A DNA stretch of 64,000 nucleotides from Actinomycetota bacterium (GTDB taxonomy: Bacteria; Actinomycetota; Nitriliruptoria; Nitriliruptorales; JAHWKO01), in NCBI GenBank assembly GCA_019347675.1, contig JAHWKW010000012.1, positions 1-64,000 on the forward strand. The letters are read 5' to 3'. Below the pieces are notes generated by a model, which saw only the letters and a program-made list of their open reading frames with translations, searched no databases and was not told where the DNA came from. Every line of letters begins with the position of its first letter. The first letter of the stretch is position 1. This document shows, piece by piece, positions 9,569 through 18,122 of the stretch. A program made the translations under genes and the position numbers.

Positions 9569-10585
9569 TCACGCGGGATGGTCGTCCTCCACCTGGTCCT
9601 CTTCCTCGCTGGGGTCGTCCTCGTGGGGCGGACGCTCGCCGACCAGCCCGACGTGCAGGACAGCGTCGCCGGGTGAGACCAGCGGTAAGGTCGTCGCACC
9701 GATCACCACGCCATCGTCGGGGCTGTCCACCGCCGATCGTTCGTGGCCGAAGGGGTCGGTCGTCGCCCACAGCGTCTGACCGACCCGGACCTGATCGCCG
9801 GGTCCCACCTGCAGATCCAGGATCCCGCCCCGTTCGGCTCGGATCCACCGCGAGTCGTGCATCACGACCGGCGGGTCGTGCGGCGGCTCGGGGGCCGCGT
9901 CGGTCATCTGCAGATGGTGCAGCAGCCGCAGGATCCCCTCGGTGGCGACCTGGATCGCGTCGGTGTCGAAGCGCAACGCCTCGCCGCCCTCGAACGTCAG
10001 CACGGGCACACCCCGGTCTGCTGCGACCTCACGCAGTGACCCGGGACGGGTCGCGGCCGACAGGATGTAGGGCGCACCGAACGCCTCGGCGAGTCGCAAC
10101 GTTTGCGGATCGGCGGTGTCGATCCTGACCTGTGGCACGTTGGTGCGTCGGTTGGCAGCGGTGTGCAGGTCCACACCCAGGTCGCTGGCGACCACGATCT
10201 CGTCGAGGACCACCCGGGCGATGCGGGCCGCGAGCGACCCGGTCGGCGATCCCGGGAAGGCGCGGTTGAGGTCACGGCGGTCAGGCAGGTACCGGCTGTG
10301 CAGCTGCACACCCAGGATGTTGACCAGCGGCGCGATCAGGATGGTGCCACGCAGGCGCTGGGGGTCCAGACTCTGGATCAGCTCACGGCACGCCGCGACA
10401 CCGTTGAGCTCGTCGCCGTGGACGGCCGCCGTGACGAACATCCGCGGACCGGTCTGCGCGCCGTGAAACACGGCCACGGGGATCGACAGGCGGTCGCCGG
10501 TGTACGACTCGGACACGGCGCACGACAGGTCCGCTCGCGTGCCCGGTGAGACCTCCTCCCCGGCGACACGAACGGGCGCGATCAC
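9569..10585 (-). CDS. Succinylglutamate desuccinylase/aspartoacylase-family zinc hydrolase
   Basis: 338 aa. The zinc ligands of the family are visible: AVHGDE gives H56 and E59, and DLHTA gives H141. The substrate segment DLNRAFPG is at 105-112 and TFEGGEALRF carries the likely catalytic Glu. The C-terminal ~80 residues form a separate beta domain with an acidic tail (DDPSEEEDQVEDD). The ATG overlaps the rimK stop by 4 nt, so it is translationally coupled. Next to rimK and a RimB-type protein it most likely trims acylated or glutamylated peptides or amino acids, rather than being AstE of arginine breakdown, since no other ast genes are present. The exact substrate is open. Confidence 0.85.
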   Translation of the reverse strand: MIAPVRVAGEEVSPGTRADLSCAVSESYTGDRLSIPVAVFHGAQTGPRMFVTAAVHGDELNGVAACRELIQSLDPQRLRGTILIAPLVNILGVQLHSRYLPDRRDLNRAFPGSPTGSLAARIARVVLDEIVVASDLGVDLHTAANRRTNVPQVRIDTADPQTLRLAEAFGAPYILSAATRPGSLREVAADRGVPVLTFEGGEALRFDTDAIQVATEGILRLLHHLQMTDAAPEPPHDPPVVMHDSRWIRAERGGILDLQVGPGDQVRVGQTLWATTDPFGHERSAVDSPDDGVVIGATTLPLVSPGDAVLHVGLVGERPPHEDDPSEEEDQVEDDHPA

Positions 10586-11568
10586 CGCCGGCGGGCGGGC
10601 CCGTCGTGAGCCCGCCCCGCCGCAGCCCGGGCCTTCGCCGCCGCGGCGCGGCGCTTGGCGGCGGCCCGCCGGGCCTTGAGGCCGGCGTGGTGCTTGGCGG
10701 TCTCCGCCTCGACGTGGTGCATGAGGACCTCACCCAGGTCGATGCCGCTGGCCTTCTCGATTCCTTCCAGGCCCGGCGAAGAGTTGACCTCCAGCACCAA
10801 CGGACCGGCTTCCGACTCGACCAGGTCCACCCCCGCGAACCCCAACCCCAGCGTCCGCGCCGCCCGGACGGCCGTGCGCCGCACGGAGGCGTCGGGTCGC
10901 ACGGCCTCAACGCTCCCGCCGCGGTGCACGTTGGAGCGGAACTCGTCGCCCTTGGCCTGACGGCGCATCGCGGCGACCACCTGGTTGCCGACGACGATCA
11001 CGCGCAGGTCCGAACCCCCAGCCTCGGCGATGTACTGCTGCACGAGGATGTTCTGGCCGACCGAGTGGAACGCGTCGACGGTCGAGTTGAAGCCCGACCT
11101 GCTGTCGACCTTGATCACCCCGGCGCCCTGCGTGCCTTCGAGGAGCTTCACCACCGCGGGCGGCCCGTCGACGAGCTTCAACAGCGAGCGGGCCAGGTCG
11201 GTCCGCCTGGCCAGTCCGGTTGCGGGGATCGGGATGCCGTGCTGGGCGAGGATCTGCAGCGAGCGCAGCTTGTCACGGGAGTTGAGGATCGCATCGGCCG
11301 GATTGACGACGTACATGCCCATCATCTGCAGTTGACGGACAACCGCGGCGCCGTAGAAGGTGATCGACGCCCCGATGCGCGGGATCACCGCATCCACCTT
11401 CGGGAACGGCTTGCCGCGCAGGTACGCCTCCGTGCCGCGCGACGACACCATCATGGTGATGTCCAGTGGATCCATGACCTGCACGGTGTGTCGCAGGCGC
11501 CGTGCTGCGCTGGCCAGCCGTCGCGTCGAGTACAGCCGGCGGTTGCGCGAGAGGATGGCGACCTTCAC
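10582..11568 (-). CDS. rimK: RimK-family alpha-L-glutamate ligase
   Basis: 328 aa. An ATP-grasp ligase of the RimK group, which adds glutamates to the C-terminus of ribosomal protein S6 in Escherichia coli. The preATP domain is residues 1 to about 95 (MKVAILSRN). ATP-grasp signatures are VVKLLEGTQGAGV, DLRVIVVGNQVVAAM and LEVNSSPGLEGIE, which hold the Mg-binding Glu/Asn residues. The last ~35 residues are an Ala/Lys/Arg tail not present in the E. coli enzyme and probably disordered and RNA- or ribosome-binding. It sits between a RimB-like protein and an aspartoacylase-like gene with 4-nt overlaps on both sides, so the three form one operon. Confidence 0.92.
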   Translation of the reverse strand: MKVAILSRNRRLYSTRRLASAARRLRHTVQVMDPLDITMMVSSRGTEAYLRGKPFPKVDAVIPRIGASITFYGAAVVRQLQMMGMYVVNPADAILNSRDKLRSLQILAQHGIPIPATGLARRTDLARSLLKLVDGPPAVVKLLEGTQGAGVIKVDSRSGFNSTVDAFHSVGQNILVQQYIAEAGGSDLRVIVVGNQVVAAMRRQAKGDEFRSNVHRGGSVEAVRPDASVRRTAVRAARTLGLGFAGVDLVESEAGPLVLEVNSSPGLEGIEKASGIDLGEVLMHHVEAETAKHHAGLKARRAAAKRRAAAAKARAAAGRAHDGPARRR

Positions 11569-12134
11569 CGGTGTCTCTTCCGGTCGGGAACGCTGGGGTG
11601 GTCGCCAGGGGGGCGGCGCGGTGGCGGAAGCACCGCGCGCGGCGGCGTGCGGCGTTGCGGCTCGACCGCTGATCTGCGTGGTGGTGCTGGCGTGGACCGG
11701 TACCCGCGCCCCGGATCGACGAGGTAGCCCTCAAGGGTGCTCCTGCCCAGGATCATGCGGAAGTTCATCCCGGTCCGGTCGGTGACGGTGATGTCGGTGA
11801 TGCGGTCCAGGGGCCCGCACACGACCCGGGTTCGCACGACCGGACGACGCTCGGCCCTGGCGCCGGTGTCACGGACGCGGCGGAAACCGACGGCCGGGGC
11901 CGTGACGATGCGCCGACGGGCGTGGCGGTCGCGCCCCAGCATGACCGCGAAACGCAGGATCGGTAACTCGCGGCCGTCCACGACGTGGTGGCCAACGACG
12001 GTGAGATCTCGGACGTGGACGGCGCTGCTGCGCGCGCCGGTGTCGAGCTTGACACGCAGGCGTCGGATCCCCCACCCGGGCAGCGACGCCTGCTCCTTCC
12101 ATCCCAGGACAGGCGTCGGCTCACGTGTGGGCAC
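11565..12134 (-). CDS. rimB: RimB/retropepsin-like ATP-dependent zinc protease family (PF05618-type)
   Basis: 189 aa. It has the single-domain retropepsin-like core: VKLDTGARSSAV with the D-T-G at 31-33, and a second half with NFRMILGRSTLEGYLVDP. In Pseudomonas, RimB is described as an aspartic-type peptidase that works with RimK on glutamylated S6; here the gene order RimB-RimK supports the same pairing. The C-terminal ~45 residues are Arg/Pro-rich and not part of the family core. It is the first gene of a three-gene operon and its stop overlaps the rimK start. The symbol is given by analogy. Confidence 0.82.
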   Translation of the reverse strand: MPTREPTPVLGWKEQASLPGWGIRRLRVKLDTGARSSAVHVRDLTVVGHHVVDGRELPILRFAVMLGRDRHARRRIVTAPAVGFRRVRDTGARAERRPVVRTRVVCGPLDRITDITVTDRTGMNFRMILGRSTLEGYLVDPGRGYRSTPAPPRRSAVEPQRRTPPRAVLPPPRRPPGDHPSVPDRKRHR

Positions 12135-12223
12135 GGCAGCTCCGGGTCCGGCGGGAGACGATCCGAGCCGGTCGCGCGGCAGCCTAACCCAGGCGCAACG
12201 ACCGGGACCCGCCCCGCACGGGT

Positions 12224-13489
12224 TTATTCCAACGGTCGCAGCACCAGCCCGGTGCGTGGTTTGGGGAAGAACGACGTCGTCTTGGGAGGCATCCGCGCCC
12301 CGGCGTCGGCCACCGCGCGAACGTGGCTCACCGTCACCGGTCGGAGCACGAACAGTGCGTCGGCGTCTCCCGCCATGATCTCTTCGGCGGCGGCTTGAGC
12401 ATCCGGGGTGTAGCGCACCCCTTGGGCTTGATCCACCTCCAGCGGGCCGCTGAGCACGGCCTGAAGGACGGCGACGTCGAGATGGCGCACCTCGGCCGGC
12501 AGCTCCCGTGGCACCAGCGCCTCAGCGGCGACATCGTCGAACTCGACGAGCGTTCGCTCCTGACGGGTCAGTAGCCCGAACCTGGCCGTTGGCCGCTCGT
12601 CGAGCACGGCGACGATCCGCCGGGGGTTGGCGTCTTCATCCGCGACCGGGACCAGCCGCGCCCCGACCTCGGCGAGTCGGCGTCGGGCGTCCGGCGCGAG
12701 CCGGCGGACCAGGCGGTGCATCGCCCGCACCACCGGCCCGGCGCGATCGGTGCCGCCGCCCGGACCCACCACATAGGCCAGGATGCGCCCGGTGCCGGGC
12801 CCGGGTCGCGTGTCGTGGTGCTGCAACGCGCCGGTGTAGCGGTGGTGGCCGTCAGCCATCAGCACGCGTGCCGGTGCGTAGCCTGCTCGGACCGCCGCCG
12901 TCACGTCGCTGTCGGCGACGACCCACAGCCGGTGGGTCACGCCCTCCTCGGGATCGGTGAACACCGCGTCGGCGCGCCCTGCGCTGACCTCATCGAGCAC
13001 GGTTGTGACCTCAGCAGGTTCGGCCCGAGCCAGGACGTAGATGGGGGAGGTATTGACCGGCAGGGCTGCCAGGAGCCGCAGCCGATCCTCGACCGGCGGC
13101 CGGAAGATGTGCTCGTGTGGCAGGACCTCACCCGATCCCCACGGCACCAGGCGGAGCGCGGCCAGGACGCCCCGCTGGTGGCGTTGCTCGCCGCTTTCCA
13201 TGTACTGCTGCTCGTAGACGTACAGGGCCGGACCGGGATCGCGGGCGACAACGCCTGCCTCGAGCCAGCTGCGGTAGGTGTCCGCCGCCAGCTCGTAGCG
13301 GTCGCGGCCGGCACGATCGCGCCCGTGGGGCTCGGCGCGCTCCAAGCGGACCACGTTGACCGCACTGCGCTGGTGCAGCCGGTGTGACAGGCCCGGGTCG
13401 ATCGCGTCGTACGGCGGGGCGGTGACGTCGGCCAGATCGTGGCTTGGTGTGTACCGGACCCCCCGGAAGGGCGCGAGGTCCACCACCAA
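12224..13489 (-). CDS. DUF1015 family protein
   Basis: 421 aa, typical full length for DUF1015. Family landmarks are visible: the N-terminal APFRGVRYTP, TAPPYDAI, the middle motif LPHEHIF, and MADGHHRYTGAL with the paired histidines. The C-terminal half contains the usual GVRYTPDAQAAAE and a closing MPPKTTSFFPKP. Some members neighbour serine or phosphoserine metabolism, but no biochemical role is settled. It lies upstream of the rimB-rimK operon on the same strand with an 89-nt gap, so co-transcription is possible. It diverges from the HAD-GNAT gene over 135 nt. Confidence 0.9.
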   Translation of the reverse strand: MVVDLAPFRGVRYTPSHDLADVTAPPYDAIDPGLSHRLHQRSAVNVVRLERAEPHGRDRAGRDRYELAADTYRSWLEAGVVARDPGPALYVYEQQYMESGEQRHQRGVLAALRLVPWGSGEVLPHEHIFRPPVEDRLRLLAALPVNTSPIYVLARAEPAEVTTVLDEVSAGRADAVFTDPEEGVTHRLWVVADSDVTAAVRAGYAPARVLMADGHHRYTGALQHHDTRPGPGTGRILAYVVGPGGGTDRAGPVVRAMHRLVRRLAPDARRRLAEVGARLVPVADEDANPRRIVAVLDERPTARFGLLTRQERTLVEFDDVAAEALVPRELPAEVRHLDVAVLQAVLSGPLEVDQAQGVRYTPDAQAAAEEIMAGDADALFVLRPVTVSHVRAVADAGARMPPKTTSFFPKPRTGLVLRPLE

Positions 13490-13586
13490 CGTCTCCTAGG
13501 CAGCCCGCCAAGGTCTACCACGCGTGAGGAGCGACGAGGGCGGCACCGACCGCTGGCCCGCCTGGAGTGCTCCCGAAGGTGCGACG

Positions 13587-13614
13587 TTGCGCGCGCCTTC
13601 CCGAGGTCTAGCCT
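13587..13614 (+). promoter_or_regulatory. Putative sigma70-type promoter of the HAD-GNAT gene
   Basis: TTGCGC (13587-13592) and TAGCCT (13609-13614) are separated by 16 nt. The start codon is only 11 nt after the -10 box, so the mRNA would be nearly leaderless. It is judged by eye only. Confidence 0.4.
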
Positions 13615-13624
13615 CCCTGGCGGC

Positions 13625-14845
13625 ATGGCGCTCCTGGATCGCTACGACGGCCTAGTCGTCGACCTCGACGGCGTGGTGGTGCGCGTCGAGGACCCGATCC
13701 CGGAGGCCGTCGCGGCGCTGTCGCAGATCGAGCAGCCCACCGTGTTCGTGACCAACAACGCGACCCGCCGACCCGACCACTGGGTGGAAGTCCTGGAGCG
13801 CGCCGGCTTGGCGGTCGACCCGGACCGGATCCTGACGAGCGCGATGGCGGCTGCCTGGCTGGTGGGCGGCCAACCGCCGCCGCGCGTCCTGGTGATCGGC
13901 GAGGAGGGCTTACGCGCTGCCTTGACCGACGCCGGGATCCCGCTGGTCGACGCGCCCCACCACGCCGACGCGGTCGTCGTCGGGTGGGACCGCCAGCTGA
14001 CCTGGGAGCGGCTGCGCGACGCGACCCTGGCGATCGCCGGCGGCGCCCGGTTCGTCGGGACCAACGCCGACCTCGTCTACCCCGCCGACGAGGGCCCCTG
14101 GCCGGGCAACGGCGCGGCGCTGGCGTACCTGCGTGCCGCCACCGGCGTTCGCCCCGAGATCGCCGGGAAGCCGGAACGGCCGCTGTTCGCGCTGGCGGCG
14201 GAGCGCCTGTCGCTCGGCGATGGACGCATCCTCGTGGTCGGCGACCAGCTCGACACCGACGTGGCCGCCGCCCAGCGGATGGGATGGGACGCAGCGCTGG
14301 TCCTGACCGGCGTCGCCCGCTGGTCGGACCTGGTCGGTGCTGCGGCGACCCCGACCTGGGTGGTGCGCCACCTGGGCGAGTTGACGGGGCCGGAGCCGGC
14401 CACGATCCGCAGAGCCCAGCCGGGCGACCGTCCCGCGATCCGCGCACTGCTCGAGGACGCCGGCTGGGGCCTCGGCGGGGCGGCGCCGCGACCGGATCCC
14501 ATCCTCGTCGCGGTCGCAGCCGACGACGACATCGTCGGGACGATCGGATGGCAGCGAGACGGCGACACGGCCAGCCTGCAAGGCCCCGTCGTGGCTGCTT
14601 CCCAGCACGGCCGGGAGACCGGATCACACCTCGTCGCGCAGGCACTGCACGAGCTGCGCGGCGCCGGCGTGCAGCTGACGTACCTGCTGGCGCGTGACGG
14701 TGACGCCAGCTTCGAGCAGCTGGGGTTCGAGCCGGCCGAGGTCGACGACGTCCCCCACGATGTCCGCGCCGACGCCGGATCCCACCCGGCCGTGCGGGTG
14801 CGCGACCTCGGCAGCGAGGCTCCACGGCGGAGCACGCTCGTGTAG
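13625..14845 (+). CDS. HAD phosphatase fused to GNAT-like domain
   Basis: 406 aa. The HAD subclass IIA domain is about residues 1-255: motif I VVDLDGVV with nucleophile D13 and D15, motif II VFVTNNATR, motif III Lys in GKPERPLF, motif IV VVGDQLDTDV. A GNAT-type acetyltransferase fold follows (about 260-395), with RRAQPGDRPAIRALL at its start. M. tuberculosis Rv1692, a glycerol-3-phosphate phosphatase in the same neighbourhood, has this same two-domain layout, so phospholipid recycling is a fair inference. In that protein the GNAT part is thought to be regulatory rather than catalytic. ATG 13625 was chosen over upstream in-frame starts. Confidence 0.85.
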   Translation: MALLDRYDGLVVDLDGVVVRVEDPIPEAVAALSQIEQPTVFVTNNATRRPDHWVEVLERAGLAVDPDRILTSAMAAAWLVGGQPPPRVLVIGEEGLRAALTDAGIPLVDAPHHADAVVVGWDRQLTWERLRDATLAIAGGARFVGTNADLVYPADEGPWPGNGAALAYLRAATGVRPEIAGKPERPLFALAAERLSLGDGRILVVGDQLDTDVAAAQRMGWDAALVLTGVARWSDLVGAAATPTWVVRHLGELTGPEPATIRRAQPGDRPAIRALLEDAGWGLGGAAPRPDPILVAVAADDDIVGTIGWQRDGDTASLQGPVVAASQHGRETGSHLVAQALHELRGAGVQLTYLLARDGDASFEQLGFEPAEVDDVPHDVRADAGSHPAVRVRDLGSEAPRRSTLV

Positions 14846-14904
14846 CGCGGCGGCGACGTCGGCCGTCCCACCGGGCCGTCGAAGTCGACGATGACCGCTC
14901 CAGG

Positions 14905-15690
14905 CTAGCCGGGAGTCGGTGTGGTCCGGGTGGCCCCCAGCGACCGCAGGACCAGCGTGCCCGCGACGCCGGCGATGAACCCGGCGACGTGCGCCTCGTA
15001 CGCCACCGGGCCTCCGGCGGCCTCGTTGAGCGCCAGAAGCTGCGTCGCGAACCAGACCCCCAGGACCAGCCAGGCTGGCAGGTCCACGATCGCGAAGAAG
15101 AAGAAGAAACCCAGGATGCGCGCGCGTGGGATCACCCAGGCCAGCAGGTACAGCGGGAAGGGCACGTAGGTCTGGACGCGCGCTCTCGGGTGCAGGACGA
15201 AGTACCCGCCGAGCACGGCGGCGATCGCTCCCGACGCCCCCAGCAGTGGAACGATCGCGGTCGGGTTCAACAACGCGAACACGTACACCGACACCAGGCC
15301 GCCCAACAGGTAGAACAGCAGGTAGGTGCCGTGGCCGACCTCGTCCTCGACGTTGTTCCCGAAGATCCACAGGAACAGCATGTTGAATCCCAGGTGCCAG
15401 ATGCTGCCGTGCAGGAACATCGACGTCAGCGCCGACAGGAACACGTTCTTGGCGGCCAAGGCCGCCGGGAGACACGCCGGGGCGTCGGCTGGGACCACCG
15501 ACGGGTCCAGCGATTGCAGGCGCAGAAGTTCCACCGGGATGGCGGCCCAGCGGAAGATGAAGCACTGCAGCTGCGCCTGTGGGAGCTGCGCGTTGAACGC
15601 GAAGAAGATGGCGACGTTGACCGCGATCAGCGTCACGGTCACCACCGGTGTGCGCCGGGTCGGGTTGCGGTCGCCGACCGGGAGCACCAT
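14905..15690 (-). CDS. Rhomboid-family intramembrane serine protease
   Basis: 261 aa with about six membrane segments. The catalytic Ser is in LLGASGAIAAVLGG and the catalytic His in EAHVAGFIAG; the oxyanion-side HLGFNMLFLWIFG segment is conserved. It cleaves membrane proteins within or near the membrane; the substrates are unknown. The stretch FFFFFAIVDLPAW is unusually Phe-rich. It converges with the HAD-GNAT gene (59 nt apart) and diverges from the RibD-like gene with only 48 nt between starts. Confidence 0.9.
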   Translation of the reverse strand: MVLPVGDRNPTRRTPVVTVTLIAVNVAIFFAFNAQLPQAQLQCFIFRWAAIPVELLRLQSLDPSVVPADAPACLPAALAAKNVFLSALTSMFLHGSIWHLGFNMLFLWIFGNNVEDEVGHGTYLLFYLLGGLVSVYVFALLNPTAIVPLLGASGAIAAVLGGYFVLHPRARVQTYVPFPLYLLAWVIPRARILGFFFFFAIVDLPAWLVLGVWFATQLLALNEAAGGPVAYEAHVAGFIAGVAGTLVLRSLGATRTTPTPG

Positions 15691-15738
15691 CAGCTGCCCT
15701 CGATCTCGGCCACGGCGCTGACGCTAGTTTACGGGCCC

Positions 15739-16488
15739 GTGCCGCGAATCCATCCCGACGTCCACGACGAGACGCTCGACGAGCTGTACACGGAGCTGGC
15801 CTTCCCGCCACCAGCGACCGATCGGCCTTACGTCTACCTCGACATGGTGGCGAGCGTCGACGGTGCCGCGACGGCGCAGGGTCGGACCGGGCCGCTCGGC
15901 GGCGAGGCCGACCGTGTGGCGTTCTCGCGTCTACGCGAGTGGTGTGACGTGATCCTGGTTGGCGCGTCGACCGTCCGTATCGAGGACTACGGCCCACCCC
16001 GACCGAGCGACGCTGCTCGGATGCGCCGGCGCAGCCGCGGCCTCGGGCCGGTCCCCCGCCTGGTGGTCGTCACCGCGACCCTGTCGTTGAACCCGGCTGC
16101 GCGTCTGTTCGCCGATCCGGCGCGGCAACCGCTCGTCCTGGTTCCCGAGGACGCCGACCCGGCCAGGCGGGCAGCGCTCGCCGAGGTGGCGGAGGTCAGC
16201 GGGGTCGGGCACGGTCGCGTCGACCTGGTGGCGGCGTTGCGGGCGCTGCGGGCCAGCGGGGTCCGCTACGTGTTGTGCGAGGGCGGACCGACACTCAACG
16301 GGGAGCTGCTGGCCGCCGGCCTGGTCGACGAGCTGTTCCTGACGATCTCACCGCGGCTGGTTGGGTCGTCGGCGTACCGGATCGTGCAGGGACCGCTGCC
16401 TGGCGCCCCGCAGCCGATCGAACTGCGGGAGGTGCGTGAGCACGGCGGCGAGCTGCTGTTGCGGTACGGCCTCACACCGGGTCGCTAG
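15739..16488 (+). CDS. RibD C-terminal-domain (pyrimidine reductase-like) protein
   Basis: 249 aa from GTG 15739. A stand-alone DHFR-like domain of the RibD C-terminal type, which reduces the ribosyl chain of a pyrimidine intermediate with NADPH in riboflavin synthesis. Hallmarks: DMVASVDGAAT with substrate contacts, VILVGASTVRIEDYG, and the NADPH segment VLCEGGPTLNGELL. There is no deaminase domain and no other rib genes are nearby, so it may serve another reduction. A TAGTTT -10-like box lies only 8 nt before the GTG, suggesting a leaderless start. Confidence 0.87.
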   Translation: MPRIHPDVHDETLDELYTELAFPPPATDRPYVYLDMVASVDGAATAQGRTGPLGGEADRVAFSRLREWCDVILVGASTVRIEDYGPPRPSDAARMRRRSRGLGPVPRLVVVTATLSLNPAARLFADPARQPLVLVPEDADPARRAALAEVAEVSGVGHGRVDLVAALRALRASGVRYVLCEGGPTLNGELLAAGLVDELFLTISPRLVGSSAYRIVQGPLPGAPQPIELREVREHGGELLLRYGLTPGR

Positions 16489-16529
16489 GCTCTGTGAGGA
16501 TCCCCAGGAGGCCAACGCGGGAGGCCAAC

Positions 16530-17000
16530 GTGAACGACGCGCTGAGCAGGTACATCGAGGCTGCGACCGGCATCACCAAGACCACCCGCGCCAGAGCAGA
16601 GGAGATCGTCAAGCGGCTCCTCCACCAGGGGGAGGCCGCCGCCCGCGACCCCAAGGAGCTCGTCGATCAGCTGATCGAGCGGTCGCAGGAGAACCGGGAG
16701 GCTCTGACCGCGCTGATCCGCAGCGAGTCGAGGCGCGCCGTCCGCGCGATGGGGTTGGCGACACGCGAGGACCTCGAACGTCTCGAGCGCCAGATCAGCG
16801 AGGCAAAGCGCACCGCAGCGGCGGCCCAGGAGTCCGCGGGTCAGTCTTCAGCCGGGACGCAGAAGACGCCGTCGGCGGCGAAGAAGGCGAGCGCGCGACC
16901 AGCCGCGAAGAAGGCAGCCAAGAAGACCGCCGCGACCAAGACCACTGAGGGGACCGGCGAGAGCGCCGGCGAGGGCGCCGGCGAGGGCGCCGGCGAGTGA
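16530..17000 (+). CDS. Phasin/PhaF-like coiled-coil protein with Lys/Ala tail
   Basis: 156 aa. GTG 16530 was chosen for GGGAGG six bases upstream; the frame opens at 16494. Residues 1 to about 90 form a long amphipathic helix pattern (ALSRYIEAATGITKTTRARAEE...), then an AKKASARPAAKKAAKKTA histone-like tail, then a Gly-Ala-Gly-Glu repeat made of 12-nt units just before the stop. This layout resembles PHA granule-associated or PhaF-like proteins and similar small actinobacterial proteins, but no pha genes are present, so nucleoid or granule binding is open. Its TGA overlaps the next start (GTGA). Confidence 0.6.
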   Translation: MNDALSRYIEAATGITKTTRARAEEIVKRLLHQGEAAARDPKELVDQLIERSQENREALTALIRSESRRAVRAMGLATREDLERLERQISEAKRTAAAAQESAGQSSAGTQKTPSAAKKASARPAAKKAAKKTAATKTTEGTGESAGEGAGEGAGE

Positions 17001-17290
17001 CCGACGGCCAGGCCGACCCCTTGCAGGCCGACCCCTTGCAGGCCGACCCCCTGCAGGCCGACCCCCTGCAGGCCGACCCCTTGCAGACCGACCCCTTGCA
17101 GGCCGACCCCCTGCAGGCCGACCCCCTGGACGTCGCCCGCGCGCACCTCGACGCCGTCGCCACCCGCTCACCGGCCGAGCGCAGCGACCTGTACGCCGCG
17201 GTCAACGACGTGCTGGTCGCCGAGCTCGCCGCGATGGACGATGCACAGGTGGCGCGGTCGACACGCGCCAACGGGAACGACGCGACGTAA
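16997..17290 (+). CDS. Small protein with eight Q-A-D-P-L pentapeptide repeats
   Basis: 97 aa, GTG start overlapping the upstream stop, so it is translationally coupled. Residues 5-44 are eight copies of QADPL (one is QTDPL), encoded by a near-perfect 15-nt tandem repeat. The last ~50 residues are a plain helical region (VARAHLDAVATRSPAERSDLYAAVNDVLVAELAAMDD). I do not recognise the protein. The C-terminal part is probably the conserved piece; the repeat number is expected to vary between strains by slippage. It sits 4 nt before tlyA, so it is likely co-transcribed with it. Confidence 0.65.
   Translation: MTDGQADPLQADPLQADPLQADPLQADPLQTDPLQADPLQADPLDVARAHLDAVATRSPAERSDLYAAVNDVLVAELAAMDDAQVARSTRANGNDAT
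17009..17128 (+). repeat. 15-nt tandem repeat, 8 copies
   Basis: Unit CAGGCCGACCCCYTG repeated eight times (17009-17128) with C/T changes at one site and one GCC-to-ACC change. It stays in frame with the host gene. Confidence 0.97.
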
Positions 17291-17294
17291 CGCC

Positions 17295-18101
17295 GTGGGC
17301 ACGTCACGGCGGCGCCTCGACGCCGAACTGGTGCGTCGGGGACTCGTGGCCTCACGTGCGGAGGCGCGCGCGGCGATCGATGCCGGACGGATCACGGTGG
17401 ACGGGGCGCCGGCGTGGAAGCCGACGACGCTGGTCGACCCGGCCCAGGCCGTGGTCGTGTCCGGGCCACCTCGCCGGTACGTCAGCCGGGGCGGCGACAA
17501 GCTGGAAGCCGCCCTCGATGGCTTCGGGGTCGACCCCGCCGGACGGCGCTGTCTGGACGTCGGTGCGTCCACCGGCGGGTTCACGGACTGCCTGCTGCAG
17601 CGGGGCGCCGCTCACGTCGTCGCGGTGGACGTGGGGTACGGGCAGCTGCACCAGCGGCTGCGCCGCGACGAGCGGGTCACGGTGATGGAGCGCACCAACG
17701 CCCGCGATCTCACCCGGGACGACATCCCCGCTCCCTCGCCTGATCTGGTTGTGGCGGACCTGTCGTTCATCTCGCTGACCCTCGTCCTACCTGCCCTGCG
17801 AGCGGTCGCATGCGAGGGCGCTGAAGCGGTGGTGCTGGTCAAACCGCAGTTCGAGGCTGGCCGCGACCAGGTCGGCAAGGGGGGTGTCGTCCGCGACCCC
17901 GACGTCTGGGCGCGCACCATCCAGCGTGTTGCCCGCGCCGCCACGGCGCTAGGGTGGGCTCCCGCCGGGGTGGCGCCGTCGCCACTCACCGGACCGGCTG
18001 GCAACGTCGAGTTCCTCCTGCACCTCGTGCCTGACCTGGGGACCACCGACGGCCTGGAGGAGCGCATCGATGCCGCCGTGCGGCAGGCCACCGCCCGCTG
18101 A
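17295..18101 (+). CDS. tlyA: TlyA family rRNA methyltransferase
   Basis: 268 aa from GTG 17295. The N-terminal S4 RNA-binding domain is residues 1 to about 62 (RRRLDAELVRRGL and RYVSRGGDKLEAAL at the junction). The FtsJ-like Rossmann methyltransferase follows, with SAM motif DVGASTGGFTDCLL, an acidic VVAVDVGYGQL and the DLSFISL / LVKPQFEAG catalytic-lysine segment. In mycobacteria TlyA 2'-O-methylates 16S and 23S rRNA and sets capreomycin sensitivity. Its 23S target (C1920) lies in helix 69, the same helix that carries both introns here. It is followed 21 nt later by nadK and recN, the usual order. Confidence 0.93.
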   Translation: MGTSRRRLDAELVRRGLVASRAEARAAIDAGRITVDGAPAWKPTTLVDPAQAVVVSGPPRRYVSRGGDKLEAALDGFGVDPAGRRCLDVGASTGGFTDCLLQRGAAHVVAVDVGYGQLHQRLRRDERVTVMERTNARDLTRDDIPAPSPDLVVADLSFISLTLVLPALRAVACEGAEAVVLVKPQFEAGRDQVGKGGVVRDPDVWARTIQRVARAATALGWAPAGVAPSPLTGPAGNVEFLLHLVPDLGTTDGLEERIDAAVRQATAR

Positions 18102-18122
18102 ACGTCGGTCAGGAAGACGATC

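Noticed and set aside
17009-17128. Pentapeptide-repeat (A-D/N-L-x-x) fold protein
   Set aside because: The QADPL units have Pro at a core position and only eight copies; this does not match the quadrilateral beta-helix pattern.
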